This document shows positions 15,991 to 23,810 of a stretch of DNA of 25,005 nt, piece by piece (within the stretch, counting starts at the first letter, position 1; every line of letters begins with the position of its first letter). The notes beneath the pieces were generated by a model. It was not told the origin of the DNA, made no database searches, and saw only the letters and a program-made list of their open reading frames with translations. The stretch comes from JBOHWJ01 sp050736615 (GTDB lineage: Bacteria > Desulfobacterota > Binatia > Binatales > Binataceae). The stretch covers positions 1 through 25,005 of the forward strand of contig JBOHWL010000116.1 of NCBI GenBank assembly GCA_050736615.1. The letters run 5' to 3'. Both the position numbers and the translations under genes were made by a program.

Positions 15991-16008
15991 TTATCATCCC
16001 GCTGATAA
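15991..16008 (+). repeat. AT-rich inverted repeat between alcohol dehydrogenase and amidohydrolase genes
   Basis: TTATCA (15991-15996) and TGATAA (16003-16008) flank a 6-nt loop, 7 bp after the dehydrogenase stop. The hairpin is weak, with no T-run. An RNA-stability or minor attenuation role is possible. Confidence 0.25.
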
Positions 16009-16048
16009 TATATTTGAGCTTAATAGCCAGTCGCGGCGGAGGATATAA

Positions 16049-17068
16049 TTGTTTTACACGGCCAATGGCGACGAGGTCTTTGTCATCGACGGCCACGTTC
16101 ATTTATGGGACGCGCGGCCGTCGAATCAGCTCAACCGGCATGGCGCCGAATTCATCAATTGCTTTTACGACTATCATAAGGGCTTGAGTCCCAAGGAGTA
16201 TTTGTGGACGGCTGAACAATTTCAGCATTACTCTCCCGAACTCATGTACGAAGACCTTTTTGTCAACGGCTACGCCGATCTCGCGATCTGCCAGCCGACT
16301 TACTTGACCGATTTCTATCGCAACGGTTTTAACACCACCGAGCAAAACGCGCGGCTGAAGGAGTTATATCCGGAGCGCATCATTCTCAACGGAGCGTTCG
16401 ATCCGCGCGACGGTGAGGCTGGCCTGGAATACCTGCATTCACTCGTCGAGAAATACGCTATCAAAGGGGTGAAGCTCTACACCGCCGAATGGCGCGGCGC
16501 ATCGAAGGGATACAAGTTGTCGGAACCCGGCGCGCAGCGTTATCTCGAAGAGTGCCAAAAGCTGGGCATAAAGAACATTCACGTTCATAAGGGGCCAACG
16601 ATTCTGCCGCTCAACCGGGACGCCTTCGACGTGGCTGATATTGATGACGCCGCGACCACCTTCCCCGACTTGAACTTCATCGTGGAACACGTCGGTCTGC
16701 CGCGGCTGGACGATTTCTGCTGGATCGCGACGCAGGAACCCAACGTTTACGGCGGGCTCGCGGTGGCAATGCCGTTTGTGCACGCGCGCCCCAGGTATTT
16801 CGCGCAGATTATATCCGAGCTGCTGTTCTGGCTCGGCGAAGATCGTTTATTATTCTCCAGTGACTATGCCATCTGGCAACCGAAATGGATAGTCGAGAAA
16901 TTCATGGCGTTTGAGATTCCCGACGATTTGCAACAGGAAACCGGCAAAACTTTGACGCTTGAGGGTAAACGGAAGATCCTGGGCGGGAATGCCGCGCGTC
17001 TCTATGGCATCGACATCGAGGCGCAAAAAGCCAGGCTCCGGCGGGAGGATCGCGCGCCTCAAGCATAA
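16049..17068 (+). CDS. amidohydrolase-family protein of the propane monooxygenase cluster
   Basis: This 339-residue protein starts with TTG at 16049; GGAGGA at 16038-16043 with 5-bp spacing supports that rare start. It has the amidohydrolase-2 TIM-barrel pattern: His16-x-His18 in VIDGHVHLWD, Lys in GVKLYTAEW, His in NIHVHKGPT, His in IVEHVGLPRLDDF, and a late Asp in LLFSSDYAIW. Homologues with these segments accompany prm/mim monooxygenase genes in actinobacteria. Their function is not settled; roles in maturation or in hydrolysis of a pathway intermediate have been considered. It lies immediately upstream of the hydroxylase alpha gene, with an 81-bp gap containing a GC-rich inverted repeat (17069-17098) but no terminator. 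Confidence 0.85.
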   Translation: MFYTANGDEVFVIDGHVHLWDARPSNQLNRHGAEFINCFYDYHKGLSPKEYLWTAEQFQHYSPELMYEDLFVNGYADLAICQPTYLTDFYRNGFNTTEQNARLKELYPERIILNGAFDPRDGEAGLEYLHSLVEKYAIKGVKLYTAEWRGASKGYKLSEPGAQRYLEECQKLGIKNIHVHKGPTILPLNRDAFDVADIDDAATTFPDLNFIVEHVGLPRLDDFCWIATQEPNVYGGLAVAMPFVHARPRYFAQIISELLFWLGEDRLLFSSDYAIWQPKWIVEKFMAFEIPDDLQQETGKTLTLEGKRKILGGNAARLYGIDIEAQKARLRREDRAPQA

Positions 17069-17149
17069 GGGCGGGACCTCGCGGCTTGGCGCCCGCCAAG
17101 ATGCACGGCCGCGTTGACCCCTCATCAATACTCAATCGGGAGATATACC

Positions 17150-18814
17150 ATGGCGAGTGGATCAAACATCTCCAAAATCAAAGCTCAGCGTGGAATTCCG
17201 CTGAGCGAAGCGGCCCGACTGGTGTCCGATCTGGACTGGTTGCCGTCATACGCAAAGGAAGCCGCCAAGTATCCCACTGACTACAAAATAACCAAGGCGC
17301 CGAAAGATCCCACCAAATCGGTTCTTCGCTCATACTTCCCGATGCAGAACGAGAAGAACAACCGGGTCTATGGCGCTTTGGACGCGGCACTGCGCGGAGA
17401 CATGTTCCGCAACGTCGAGCCGCGCTGGATGGAATGGATGAAGCTGTTCCTGGGCATCATTCCGTTCCCGGAAATCTCGGCCGCGCGCTCGATGGCGATG
17501 GAGGCGCGGGTGGTGCCAGGGGCCAATCTGAAGACCGGCTTGACCATGCAGATGGTCGATGAGTTGCGCCACTCCACCATCCAGATGAATTTAAAAAAAT
17601 GGTACATGGAGAATTATATCGATCCGGCCGGCTTCGATATCCACGCCAAGGGGTTTGGCCGTTGTTACGCCAGTACCATCGGGCGGCAATTCGCCGAAGG
17701 GTTTCTGACGGGCGACAATATCACCGCCACGAATATTTTCCTGCAGGTGGTGGCTGAGACCGCTTTCACCAATACGTTGTTCGTGGCGATGCCGTCGGAA
17801 GCGGCCCGCAATGGCGATTACGCGATGCCTTCGGTCTTCCTGTCGGTGCAATCAGACGAATCGCGTCACATGAACAACGGCCACGCGGTCCTGATGTCGA
17901 TTCTCAACCATCCTGAAAACCATCTTTTGCTCGAGCGCGACCTGCGCTACGCCTTGTGGCAGAACCACGCGATCGTGGACGCGGCCATCGGCGTGATTAT
18001 CGAATATGGCACAAAGGATCGCAGCAAGGATAAGGAATCGTACCTGGAACTCTGGCACCGGTGGATCTACGACGATTACTATCGCAGCTTCCTTCTGCCC
18101 TTGGAGAAATACGGCGTCAAGATCCATCACGAGGACATCGAGGAGATGTGGAACCGGATGTCCAAGAAGTGGTACGTGCATGAAGTCGCGCAGTTCTTCT
18201 CGGCCGGATGGCCGGTTAACTATTGGCGTATCGGCGGAATGGATGAGCGCGATTTCGAATGGTTCGAATACAAATATCCCGGTTGGTATCGGCGTTTTGG
18301 CGCATGGTGGGAAGACTACCGCAAGCTCTCCAAGCCCAATCAGAAGCCGATCGTGTTCGAGGATACCGGTTATAGATACCCCATCCGATGCTGGAGCTGC
18401 CTGGTTCCCGCTTTGATTCGCGAGGATTTCGTCTATGACGAAGTCGATGGCGAAGTCTATGCCTACTGCTCCGAGTTATGCCGTTGGACCCACAAAGTTG
18501 CCTTCCAGGGCGAATATGAAGGCCGTCCCACGCCGGCGATGGGGCGCTTCAGCGGCAAGCGGGAGTGGGAAACTTGCTATCACGGCTGGGATTTGGCCGA
18601 GATCCTGAAGGACCTCAAATTCGTGCGCAACGACGGCAAGACGCTGATCCCGCAACCTCATCTGTCCTGGGACGAAAAGGACATGTGGACGCTCGAGCAC
18701 ATCAAAGGCCTGGAATTCCGCAGTCCTTTGGTGGATTTCCGCGCGCTGACGCCGGAACAAAAGGCGGCCTGGGCTGACGAGTATCGCAAAGGGTTCACGG
18801 TGCGGACAATCTAA
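17150..18814 (+). CDS. prmA: soluble di-iron monooxygenase hydroxylase alpha (large) subunit, propane monooxygenase type
   Basis: This 554-residue protein starts at ATG 17150, with GGGAG at 17138-17142. It carries the di-iron active site that hydroxylates hydrocarbons with O2. The six ligands can be placed by the SDIMO pattern: Glu108; Glu138-x2-His141 in VDELRHSTIQM; Glu203 in VAETAFTN; and Glu237-x2-His240 in SDESRHMNNGH. Thr207 corresponds to the gating Thr213 of methane monooxygenase. A conserved Cys set, C414-x2-C417 and C440-x3-C444, lies in the C-terminal half. Length and the alpha-reductase-beta-coupling gene order fit group 5/6 (Prm/Mim) enzymes, not methane or toluene types. The substrate is probably propane or another short alkane, ketone or ether; the sequence alone does not fix it. 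Confidence 0.93.
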   Translation: MASGSNISKIKAQRGIPLSEAARLVSDLDWLPSYAKEAAKYPTDYKITKAPKDPTKSVLRSYFPMQNEKNNRVYGALDAALRGDMFRNVEPRWMEWMKLFLGIIPFPEISAARSMAMEARVVPGANLKTGLTMQMVDELRHSTIQMNLKKWYMENYIDPAGFDIHAKGFGRCYASTIGRQFAEGFLTGDNITATNIFLQVVAETAFTNTLFVAMPSEAARNGDYAMPSVFLSVQSDESRHMNNGHAVLMSILNHPENHLLLERDLRYALWQNHAIVDAAIGVIIEYGTKDRSKDKESYLELWHRWIYDDYYRSFLLPLEKYGVKIHHEDIEEMWNRMSKKWYVHEVAQFFSAGWPVNYWRIGGMDERDFEWFEYKYPGWYRRFGAWWEDYRKLSKPNQKPIVFEDTGYRYPIRCWSCLVPALIREDFVYDEVDGEVYAYCSELCRWTHKVAFQGEYEGRPTPAMGRFSGKREWETCYHGWDLAEILKDLKFVRNDGKTLIPQPHLSWDEKDMWTLEHIKGLEFRSPLVDFRALTPEQKAAWADEYRKGFTVRTI

Positions 18815-18901
18815 TTGCCAGCGGCCTGGAATCACGGAGTAAAGGAATTGTGATCCCACGAATACGAAGCCAGGGCGCGGCAGGATAGTTGCAGGGTAGT
18901 C

Positions 18902-19933
18902 GTGCCAAAGTCGTACAAAGTGCGCCTCGAACCCGTCGGTGTCGAGATGGAGGTGGAGGAGGGCGAAACGGTTCTGTCCGCGGCCTTCCGTCAAGGCATC
19001 ATGCTGATGCATGGTTGCAAGGAAGGACAATGCTCGAGTTGCAAATCGATTCTGCTCGACGGCGACATCGAACTACTCAAGCATTCGACCTTTGCACTGG
19101 CCGATTACGAACGTGAAGAGAACTATATATTGCTATGCCGCACGCTGGCTTACAGCGACATTTCCGTCGAGCTGCTGAGTTACGACGAGGATCTCCTTAC
19201 CCACTCGATTCCGGTCCGTGACTATTCCGCCAGGGTCGCCGCGATCGAACACCTCACGGCCGATATCCGCGGTCTTGCGCTTGAGTTGGAGCAGCCGTTC
19301 AAATTCTTGGCGGGCCAATATGTGGATATCACGGTTCCGGGCAGTGGACTAATGAGATCCTTCTCGATGGCCAATCCGCCGGGCGGCAATCAGCTTGATT
19401 TTATCATCAAGATTTATCCGGACGGCGCGTTTTCGTCGGTGCTCGACAAGCAGCTCAAAGTCGGCGACGAACTCGGTATTAAGGGCCCGTACGGAATCTG
19501 CTTCAGGCATGAGAATCGGTCCGGCGAGATGATCCTGGTTGGTGGCGGCTCCGGCATGGCGCCCCTGTGGTCCATCGTGAATGATCTTGCGCGCAATCAG
19601 GAGCGGCGCAAACTGACGTTCTTTTATGGCGCTCGCACCAGTCGCGACCTGTTTTACCTCGAACAGATCGAGGCGATCCGCGCGGTTCTGCCCGAGTTTC
19701 GCTTCGTCCCCGCGCTGTCGCATGAACCGGCCGGAACTAATTGGAAAGGTGAAACCGGGTTTATTCACGAGGTCGTCGCGCGTCAGTTGCGCGGTGCGGA
19801 CTTGGACGATCAGGCTGAAGCGTATTGCTGCGGACCGCCGCCGATGATCGAGGCAACCGTGCCGGTGCTGCAAGTCAGCGGAGTGGAACCGGAGCGCATC
19901 CACATCGAAAAGTTTACCCAGGCTTCGCATTGA
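18902..19933 (+). CDS. prmB: monooxygenase reductase (2Fe-2S ferredoxin, FAD and NAD domains)
   Basis: This 343-residue protein starts with GTG 18902, with AGGG 5 bp upstream. It passes electrons from NAD(P)H through FAD and a 2Fe-2S cluster to the hydroxylase. The plant-type ferredoxin domain holds Cys39, Cys44, Cys47 and Cys79 (HGCKEGQCSSCKS and LLCRT). The FAD-binding motif RSFSMANPP is at 152-160. The nucleotide domain shows VGGGSGMAPLWS near 213-224 and YCCGPPPMIEA near the C-terminus. All domains are complete and in the order typical of SDIMO reductases (MmoC/PrmB). It lies between the alpha and beta subunit genes, as in prm clusters. Confidence 0.93.
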   Translation: MPKSYKVRLEPVGVEMEVEEGETVLSAAFRQGIMLMHGCKEGQCSSCKSILLDGDIELLKHSTFALADYEREENYILLCRTLAYSDISVELLSYDEDLLTHSIPVRDYSARVAAIEHLTADIRGLALELEQPFKFLAGQYVDITVPGSGLMRSFSMANPPGGNQLDFIIKIYPDGAFSSVLDKQLKVGDELGIKGPYGICFRHENRSGEMILVGGGSGMAPLWSIVNDLARNQERRKLTFFYGARTSRDLFYLEQIEAIRAVLPEFRFVPALSHEPAGTNWKGETGFIHEVVARQLRGADLDDQAEAYCCGPPPMIEATVPVLQVSGVEPERIHIEKFTQASH

Positions 19934-19964
19934 TCTGGGTATTTGTTGCGGAACAGGAGGCTAT

Positions 19965-21032
19965 ATGGCCGCGTCTGAGAAAGAGTCGGCGGCGGCGGGC
20001 GCCAGAAAATTTCCCGGCTCGGAAAGCCGCAAGTTTGACTATTTCGAACCACAGGGCCGGACCGCGACGCTTTATGAAGACCTGACCGTCGACGTCCAAC
20101 CCGATCCCGATCGCTATCTTTTGCAGGGTTGGATCATCGACTTTGCCGATGGCTTGCCGACCTACACTGAGAAACGAACCGCGATGAAGAGCGTCAATTG
20201 GCATCGCTTTCGTTCGACTGATCAGGAATGGGACCGCACGCATTATCAGCGTCAATCCACGGTCGAAGGCGCGATCAAGATGATCAGCGACAATGCCAGG
20301 GCGCAAGGTGTCGCGGCATCCTTTGATCCAAGCTGGGTGCCGATCCTGCAGAATCATGTGGGCGCGCTCAAGCATCCGGAATACGCGCTGGGAATAATCC
20401 TCATGCAGGCGCAGCGCGACGGCATGAGCCAGATGATCAACACCGCCATCCTGACCAACGCGTCTTACAAGCTGCGGTTCTCCCAGGACCTGACGCTTTA
20501 TTTGGCGGAAATCGGCCTCGACCTAGCCAATTTTGACGTGGCGGCCGGCAAGCAACACTGGCTCGAAGACCCCCTATGGCAGGAAAGCCGCAAAGCGGTA
20601 GAGACCATCAGGGGGGTGTCCGACTACCTTGAGGCGGTTTTTGCGTCAAACTTGTTTTATGAAAGCCTCGTGACCGGCCTGGTGCGCAATTTCGCCGCAC
20701 GATTCGGCGCTGCGCACGGCGATTCCGCGACGCCCAGCATCATCGGCTTCGGGCAGGCCGATTATCAGCGCAATCTCGCCAATAGCGTCGCGTTGTTCCA
20801 GCTCCTGCTCAACGACGACCAGCACGCCGATCATAATCGCGGCCTGGCGCTGAAATGGGCTGGCGTCTATGGGCCGATGTGCGTCAGGGCCGCGCAGGCA
20901 TTGCGGCCGCTTTGGTCGCAACCGCGCATTCACTGCGTTACGTTCGAAGACGCGTTCGAACAGGCCAGAAATGACACCGTCGAGAGCCTGGCTAAAATCG
21001 ATCAGACGCTCGGAAAGGAGGTGGGAATCTGA
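19965..21032 (+). CDS. prmC: soluble di-iron monooxygenase hydroxylase beta (small) subunit
   Basis: This 355-residue protein starts at ATG 19965 with a perfect AGGAGG (19955-19960). It belongs to the ferritin-like SDIMO beta family and has no iron ligands itself; it forms the alpha-beta core. Recognisable segments are FRSTDQEWDRTHYQRQSTVE, an Ala/Gln-rich helix HPEYALGIILMQAQRDGMSQ, and FASNLFYESLVTGLVRNFAA. The protein is acidic near the N-terminus, as is usual. Its stop TGA overlaps the start of the coupling protein gene by one base (TGATG), implying translational coupling and balanced synthesis. Confidence 0.92.
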   Translation: MAASEKESAAAGARKFPGSESRKFDYFEPQGRTATLYEDLTVDVQPDPDRYLLQGWIIDFADGLPTYTEKRTAMKSVNWHRFRSTDQEWDRTHYQRQSTVEGAIKMISDNARAQGVAASFDPSWVPILQNHVGALKHPEYALGIILMQAQRDGMSQMINTAILTNASYKLRFSQDLTLYLAEIGLDLANFDVAAGKQHWLEDPLWQESRKAVETIRGVSDYLEAVFASNLFYESLVTGLVRNFAARFGAAHGDSATPSIIGFGQADYQRNLANSVALFQLLLNDDQHADHNRGLALKWAGVYGPMCVRAAQALRPLWSQPRIHCVTFEDAFEQARNDTVESLAKIDQTLGKEVGI

Positions 21033-21394
21033 TGGCAGCACGGCCGCAAGCCAACGTGGACGTTCATGGCGACAGGCAGGACGCGGTTTCCACCAAATGC
21101 GGAGTGACGCTGAATGACAGCGTGCAGAGCCGCGACATCGTAAAGCTGATGGAGAAGAAGCCCGGCGTCAAAATCACGTATTATCCCTCAATGATCAGGA
21201 TCGACGGCGAGGAGAAGCTCGAATTCGACATGAAGGAGTTAAGCGAGGCGCTGGGAAGGGAAATTGATCCCTACGATTTTACCATCGAGATGGCAACGCA
21301 TTACGGACGCATGGTGATGTTCGACGATAAGCTGGTTTTTTTCGGCCGCCTGGAAGACGCGCTGCCGTATGAAATGGCCGACGACGAAACCTAA
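21032..21394 (+). CDS. prmD: monooxygenase coupling/effector protein (MmoB/DmpM family)
   Basis: This 120-residue, cofactor-less regulatory protein binds the hydroxylase and tunes O2 activation and substrate access. The ATG 21032 follows AAAGGAGGTG (21014-21023). Family features are CGVTLNDSVQSRDIVKLMEK, then PSMIRIDGEEKLEFDMKELS and HYGRMVMFDDKLVFFGRLED. The N-terminal 20 residues are a hydrophilic tail typical of MmoB-like proteins. It completes the four-component SDIMO set. Confidence 0.92.
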   Translation: MAARPQANVDVHGDRQDAVSTKCGVTLNDSVQSRDIVKLMEKKPGVKITYYPSMIRIDGEEKLEFDMKELSEALGREIDPYDFTIEMATHYGRMVMFDDKLVFFGRLEDALPYEMADDET

Positions 21395-21410
21395 CCGCCA
21401 CGCGTGCTAA

Positions 21411-21446
21411 GCGGCCCGGGGCCGCGTCAGCGCGAGTATGCGCTGA
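21411..21446 (+). terminator. two tandem GC-rich hairpins between coupling protein and chaperonin genes
   Basis: GCGGCCC-G-GGGCCGC (21411-21425) is a perfect palindrome. TCAGCGC (21427-21433) and GCGCTGA (21440-21446) pair around a 6-nt loop. Together they occupy a third of the 106-bp gap. No T-run follows, so partial termination or mRNA processing that lowers chaperonin expression relative to the enzyme is a plausible inference. Confidence 0.45.
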
Positions 21447-21500
21447 TCGCGCGGTTGCCGGCAAATCCCGCGAAATTCCAATTCCGACTGGAGAAACCGC

Positions 21501-23141
21501 GTGCCGAAGCTAATCCTTTATCAGGACGAGGCCAGAACCGCCCTCGGCCGAGGCGTGGACAAACTGACCCGAGCGGTGCGCGCAACACTCGGCCCGAAGG
21601 GCGGCAACACCATCATCGACCGCACCATCGGTCCGCCGATCGTGTCACGCGACGGCGTCAGCATTGCCGAAGAGATCGAACTGGAAGACCCCTTCGAAAA
21701 CGTCGGCGCGCAAGTTGTGCGCGAGGTCGCGCGCAAGACCAGCGAGACCGTCGGAGATGGTACGACCACGGCCACTGTGCTCGCCAACGCCATCCTGCAG
21801 CGCGGACTCGAAGCGTTGGCGCGCAAAGCGAATTCGGTCGACCTCGTAAGGGGAATCGAAAACGCCACCGAATTCATTATCGCGGCGCTCCAGCAATCCG
21901 CGCGGCCCTTGGCTAACGATCATGAATTGCAAGCGGTCGCCGCGATCGCGGCGGGCGAAGATTCCACCGGGCGGCTGGTCGCGCAAGCCATTCAGCGGGT
22001 TGGCGCAAAAGGGGTCATCACGACGGAAATCGGCCAGGCTCTAGTCAGCGCCCTGGAAGCGGTGGAGGGTATCAGCTTCGATCGCGGCTTCATCTCTCAC
22101 CACATGGCCACCAACCCGGAGAAAACGTTGGCCACGTTGGACAAGCCGTACCTGTTGATGACCGATCAGCGCATCGGTTCGCTGGCACAAATCGCGCCGA
22201 CGGTGGAGGCTGTGAAAGCGGCGGCCGGCTCACTCCTGATCATTGCCGAGGATATAGCCGGCGAGGTCGTTGCCACGCTGCTGGCCGCGACTACCGAGAA
22301 GAATCCGGTCGTGGCGATTTATCCGCCCGAGTACGGAAAATGGCGGCAAGCCACCCTCGAGGATCTGGCCATCATGACCGGCGGCCGGGTGATTGCACGG
22401 GAAACCGGCGGCCGGCTGGAGGCCGTCCGGCTGGCTGATCTTGGACGGGCGAACAAAGTTATCGTATCGAGCCAGCGCACGGTGATTACCGGCGGCGAAG
22501 GAGATGTGGCGCAGATTGCGGCGCGCCGTGAGCTGGTCGGCCGGCAATTAGCCGACGCTTCGGAACAGCCTGCGGAAGCGGACAAACTCAAGGAGCGCTT
22601 GGCGAAGCTATGCGGCGGTACGGCCGTAATACGCGTGGGCGGAGCCTCGCTCAGCGAGCAGCGGCGGCGTTCCCAATTGATTGAGAACGCGATTAACGCG
22701 GCGCATGCGGCGCTCGAGGACGGGATCCTTCCCGGCGGCGGAACCGGGCTATTGCGCGCCGCGGCGAAATTGAGGGAATTAGTTGATTCGTCATCGGGAG
22801 ATGTAAAGGAAGGGGCGCGAATCGTCCAGGATGCGGCGGCGGAGCCGCTGCGCTGCATTGCCGAGAACTGCGGCGTTGATCCGGACGAGACTGTGCAACG
22901 CGTCTCAAGAGCCGGCTCGGAAATCGGCTTCAACGCCCGTACCGGTACGTTCGTAAACCTGATCGACGCCGGTGTGATCGATCCGGTCAGGACCATTTGC
23001 GCCGCTTTGCGAAGTGCGACCTCGGTGGCCGGTTTGCTGTTGACGACCAACACGGTAATCGTCACCAGGCCGGATTATGTGGATATCACGGCGGGACCCG
23101 CTCGCGGTGGCGGCATGGAGCGGGTGATCGACGAGTCGTGA
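21501..23141 (+). CDS. divergent GroEL-like chaperonin dedicated to the monooxygenase (MimG type)
   Basis: This 546-residue group I chaperonin starts with GTG 21501; GGAG is 8 bp upstream. The equatorial ATP site is mostly kept: SRDGVSIAEEIELEDPFENV with Asp51, and VGDGTTTATVLA with Asp86. The GroEL Asp398 position is Asn396 (LIENAINAAHAALEDG). Apical substrate-binding residues also differ (GFISHHMAT against GYLSPYFIN in GroEL), and the C-terminal GGM tail is replaced by GGGMERVIDES. No groES gene is nearby. In mycobacteria the linked GroEL-like MimG is required for folding of the hydroxylase large subunit, so a dedicated folding role is inferred. Whether it hydrolyses ATP normally is open. 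Confidence 0.92.
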   Translation: MPKLILYQDEARTALGRGVDKLTRAVRATLGPKGGNTIIDRTIGPPIVSRDGVSIAEEIELEDPFENVGAQVVREVARKTSETVGDGTTTATVLANAILQRGLEALARKANSVDLVRGIENATEFIIAALQQSARPLANDHELQAVAAIAAGEDSTGRLVAQAIQRVGAKGVITTEIGQALVSALEAVEGISFDRGFISHHMATNPEKTLATLDKPYLLMTDQRIGSLAQIAPTVEAVKAAAGSLLIIAEDIAGEVVATLLAATTEKNPVVAIYPPEYGKWRQATLEDLAIMTGGRVIARETGGRLEAVRLADLGRANKVIVSSQRTVITGGEGDVAQIAARRELVGRQLADASEQPAEADKLKERLAKLCGGTAVIRVGGASLSEQRRRSQLIENAINAAHAALEDGILPGGGTGLLRAAAKLRELVDSSSGDVKEGARIVQDAAAEPLRCIAENCGVDPDETVQRVSRAGSEIGFNARTGTFVNLIDAGVIDPVRTICAALRSATSVAGLLLTTNTVIVTRPDYVDITAGPARGGGMERVIDES

Positions 23142-23142
23142 G

Positions 23143-23381
23143 ATGGCCGACTCAGCACCATTGCCGATTCCCGAGCCGGACGTCCCTTATCGCGAATTCT
23201 TTGCCGCTGTTATCTCCGGCTGTCGATTGCAGCATTCGGTGGGACAGTGTTGGCGCATCGGCTGGGAATAAAAGCCGTACTCGCGTCGGGATAGCCGAGG
23301 TTGCGTCGCAGTTTTACGGATCCGCTGTACCGTATGGGTGCCGAGTATGGCGTATTGCTGCTTTTTCAGCACGTGGAGTAA
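23143..23381 (+). pseudogene. possible degenerate small gene after the chaperonin
   Basis: ATG 23143, one base after the chaperonin stop, opens a 42-codon frame with PIPEPDVPYREFFAAVISGC, ending at TAA 23271. A second frame then looks coding (TVLAHRLGIKAVLASG) until TAG 23292. The same frame continues FTDPLYRMGAEYGVLLLFQH to TAA 23379-23381. That stop sits inside the ribosome binding region of the next gene, as in an operon. This fits a gene of about 79 residues broken by one indel and one nonsense change, but the evidence is only the appearance of the translations. No family is recognised. Confidence 0.3.
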
Positions 23382-23391
23382 GGACCCTATC

Positions 23392-23685
23392 GTGTCCACT
23401 CCCTTGAAGCCGCTGCATGACCAGTACGCCAAAACCCTCAAGTACGAGACCCCAAATCGCGTGTTGAACCTCGACGATTACGCGGGTTGCTCGTTCACGG
23501 TCTGGGCGTCGACTCCCGCGATCGTGTGGACCGCGTCTAGACCTCAGGAGTTCGGCATTCATGTCCATGTTCACGATGGTCAGACGCGGGTGGTAGATGA
23601 GACGTATGGCGAGGTAACACTCCAAGGCAAGGTGCTCGAACGGCCTTCGCTGATTCAGGAAATGATCGAGCGGTCGGTCATTTGA
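23392..23685 (+). CDS. 97-residue protein of unknown function closing the monooxygenase cluster
   Basis: The GTG at 23392 is chosen because AAGGA at 23380-23384 lies 7 bp upstream; an upstream in-frame GTG at 23338 has no such signal. The protein is soluble, with no signal peptide or membrane segment. Readable parts are LHDQYAKTLKYETPNRVLNL, SFTVWASTPAIVWTASRP and FGIHVHVHDGQTRVVDETYG. The HVHVHDG stretch could bind metal, but no family is recognised. It follows the chaperonin on the same strand and is probably the last gene of the transcript. Confidence 0.6.
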   Translation: MSTPLKPLHDQYAKTLKYETPNRVLNLDDYAGCSFTVWASTPAIVWTASRPQEFGIHVHVHDGQTRVVDETYGEVTLQGKVLERPSLIQEMIERSVI

Positions 23686-23695
23686 CGCGCCGCCG

Positions 23696-23710
23696 GATTT
23701 GCGACAAATC
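23696..23710. repeat. 15-bp perfect palindrome after the 97-residue gene
   Basis: GATTTG-CGA-CAAATC begins 10 bp after the stop codon, in the 125-bp gap before the antitoxin gene. It could be an operator for the toxin-antitoxin pair or a weak terminator stem. A second short stem, CTCGG/CCGAG, lies at 23763-23778. Confidence 0.35.
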
Positions 23711-23810
23711 TGCCATAAGATTTCTGGCCTCAGTCTGATCCCGTTGGAAAAAGCGTAGAAATCTCGGCTATTTCCGAGTGGTATGGTGTCCCGGCCGGGA
23801 AATGACTAGC

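Noticed and set aside
22319..23065. Open frame of about 248 codons on the minus strand
   Set aside because: It is antisense to the chaperonin gene and has a low-complexity Ser/Arg/Pro/Ala composition with no ribosome binding site.
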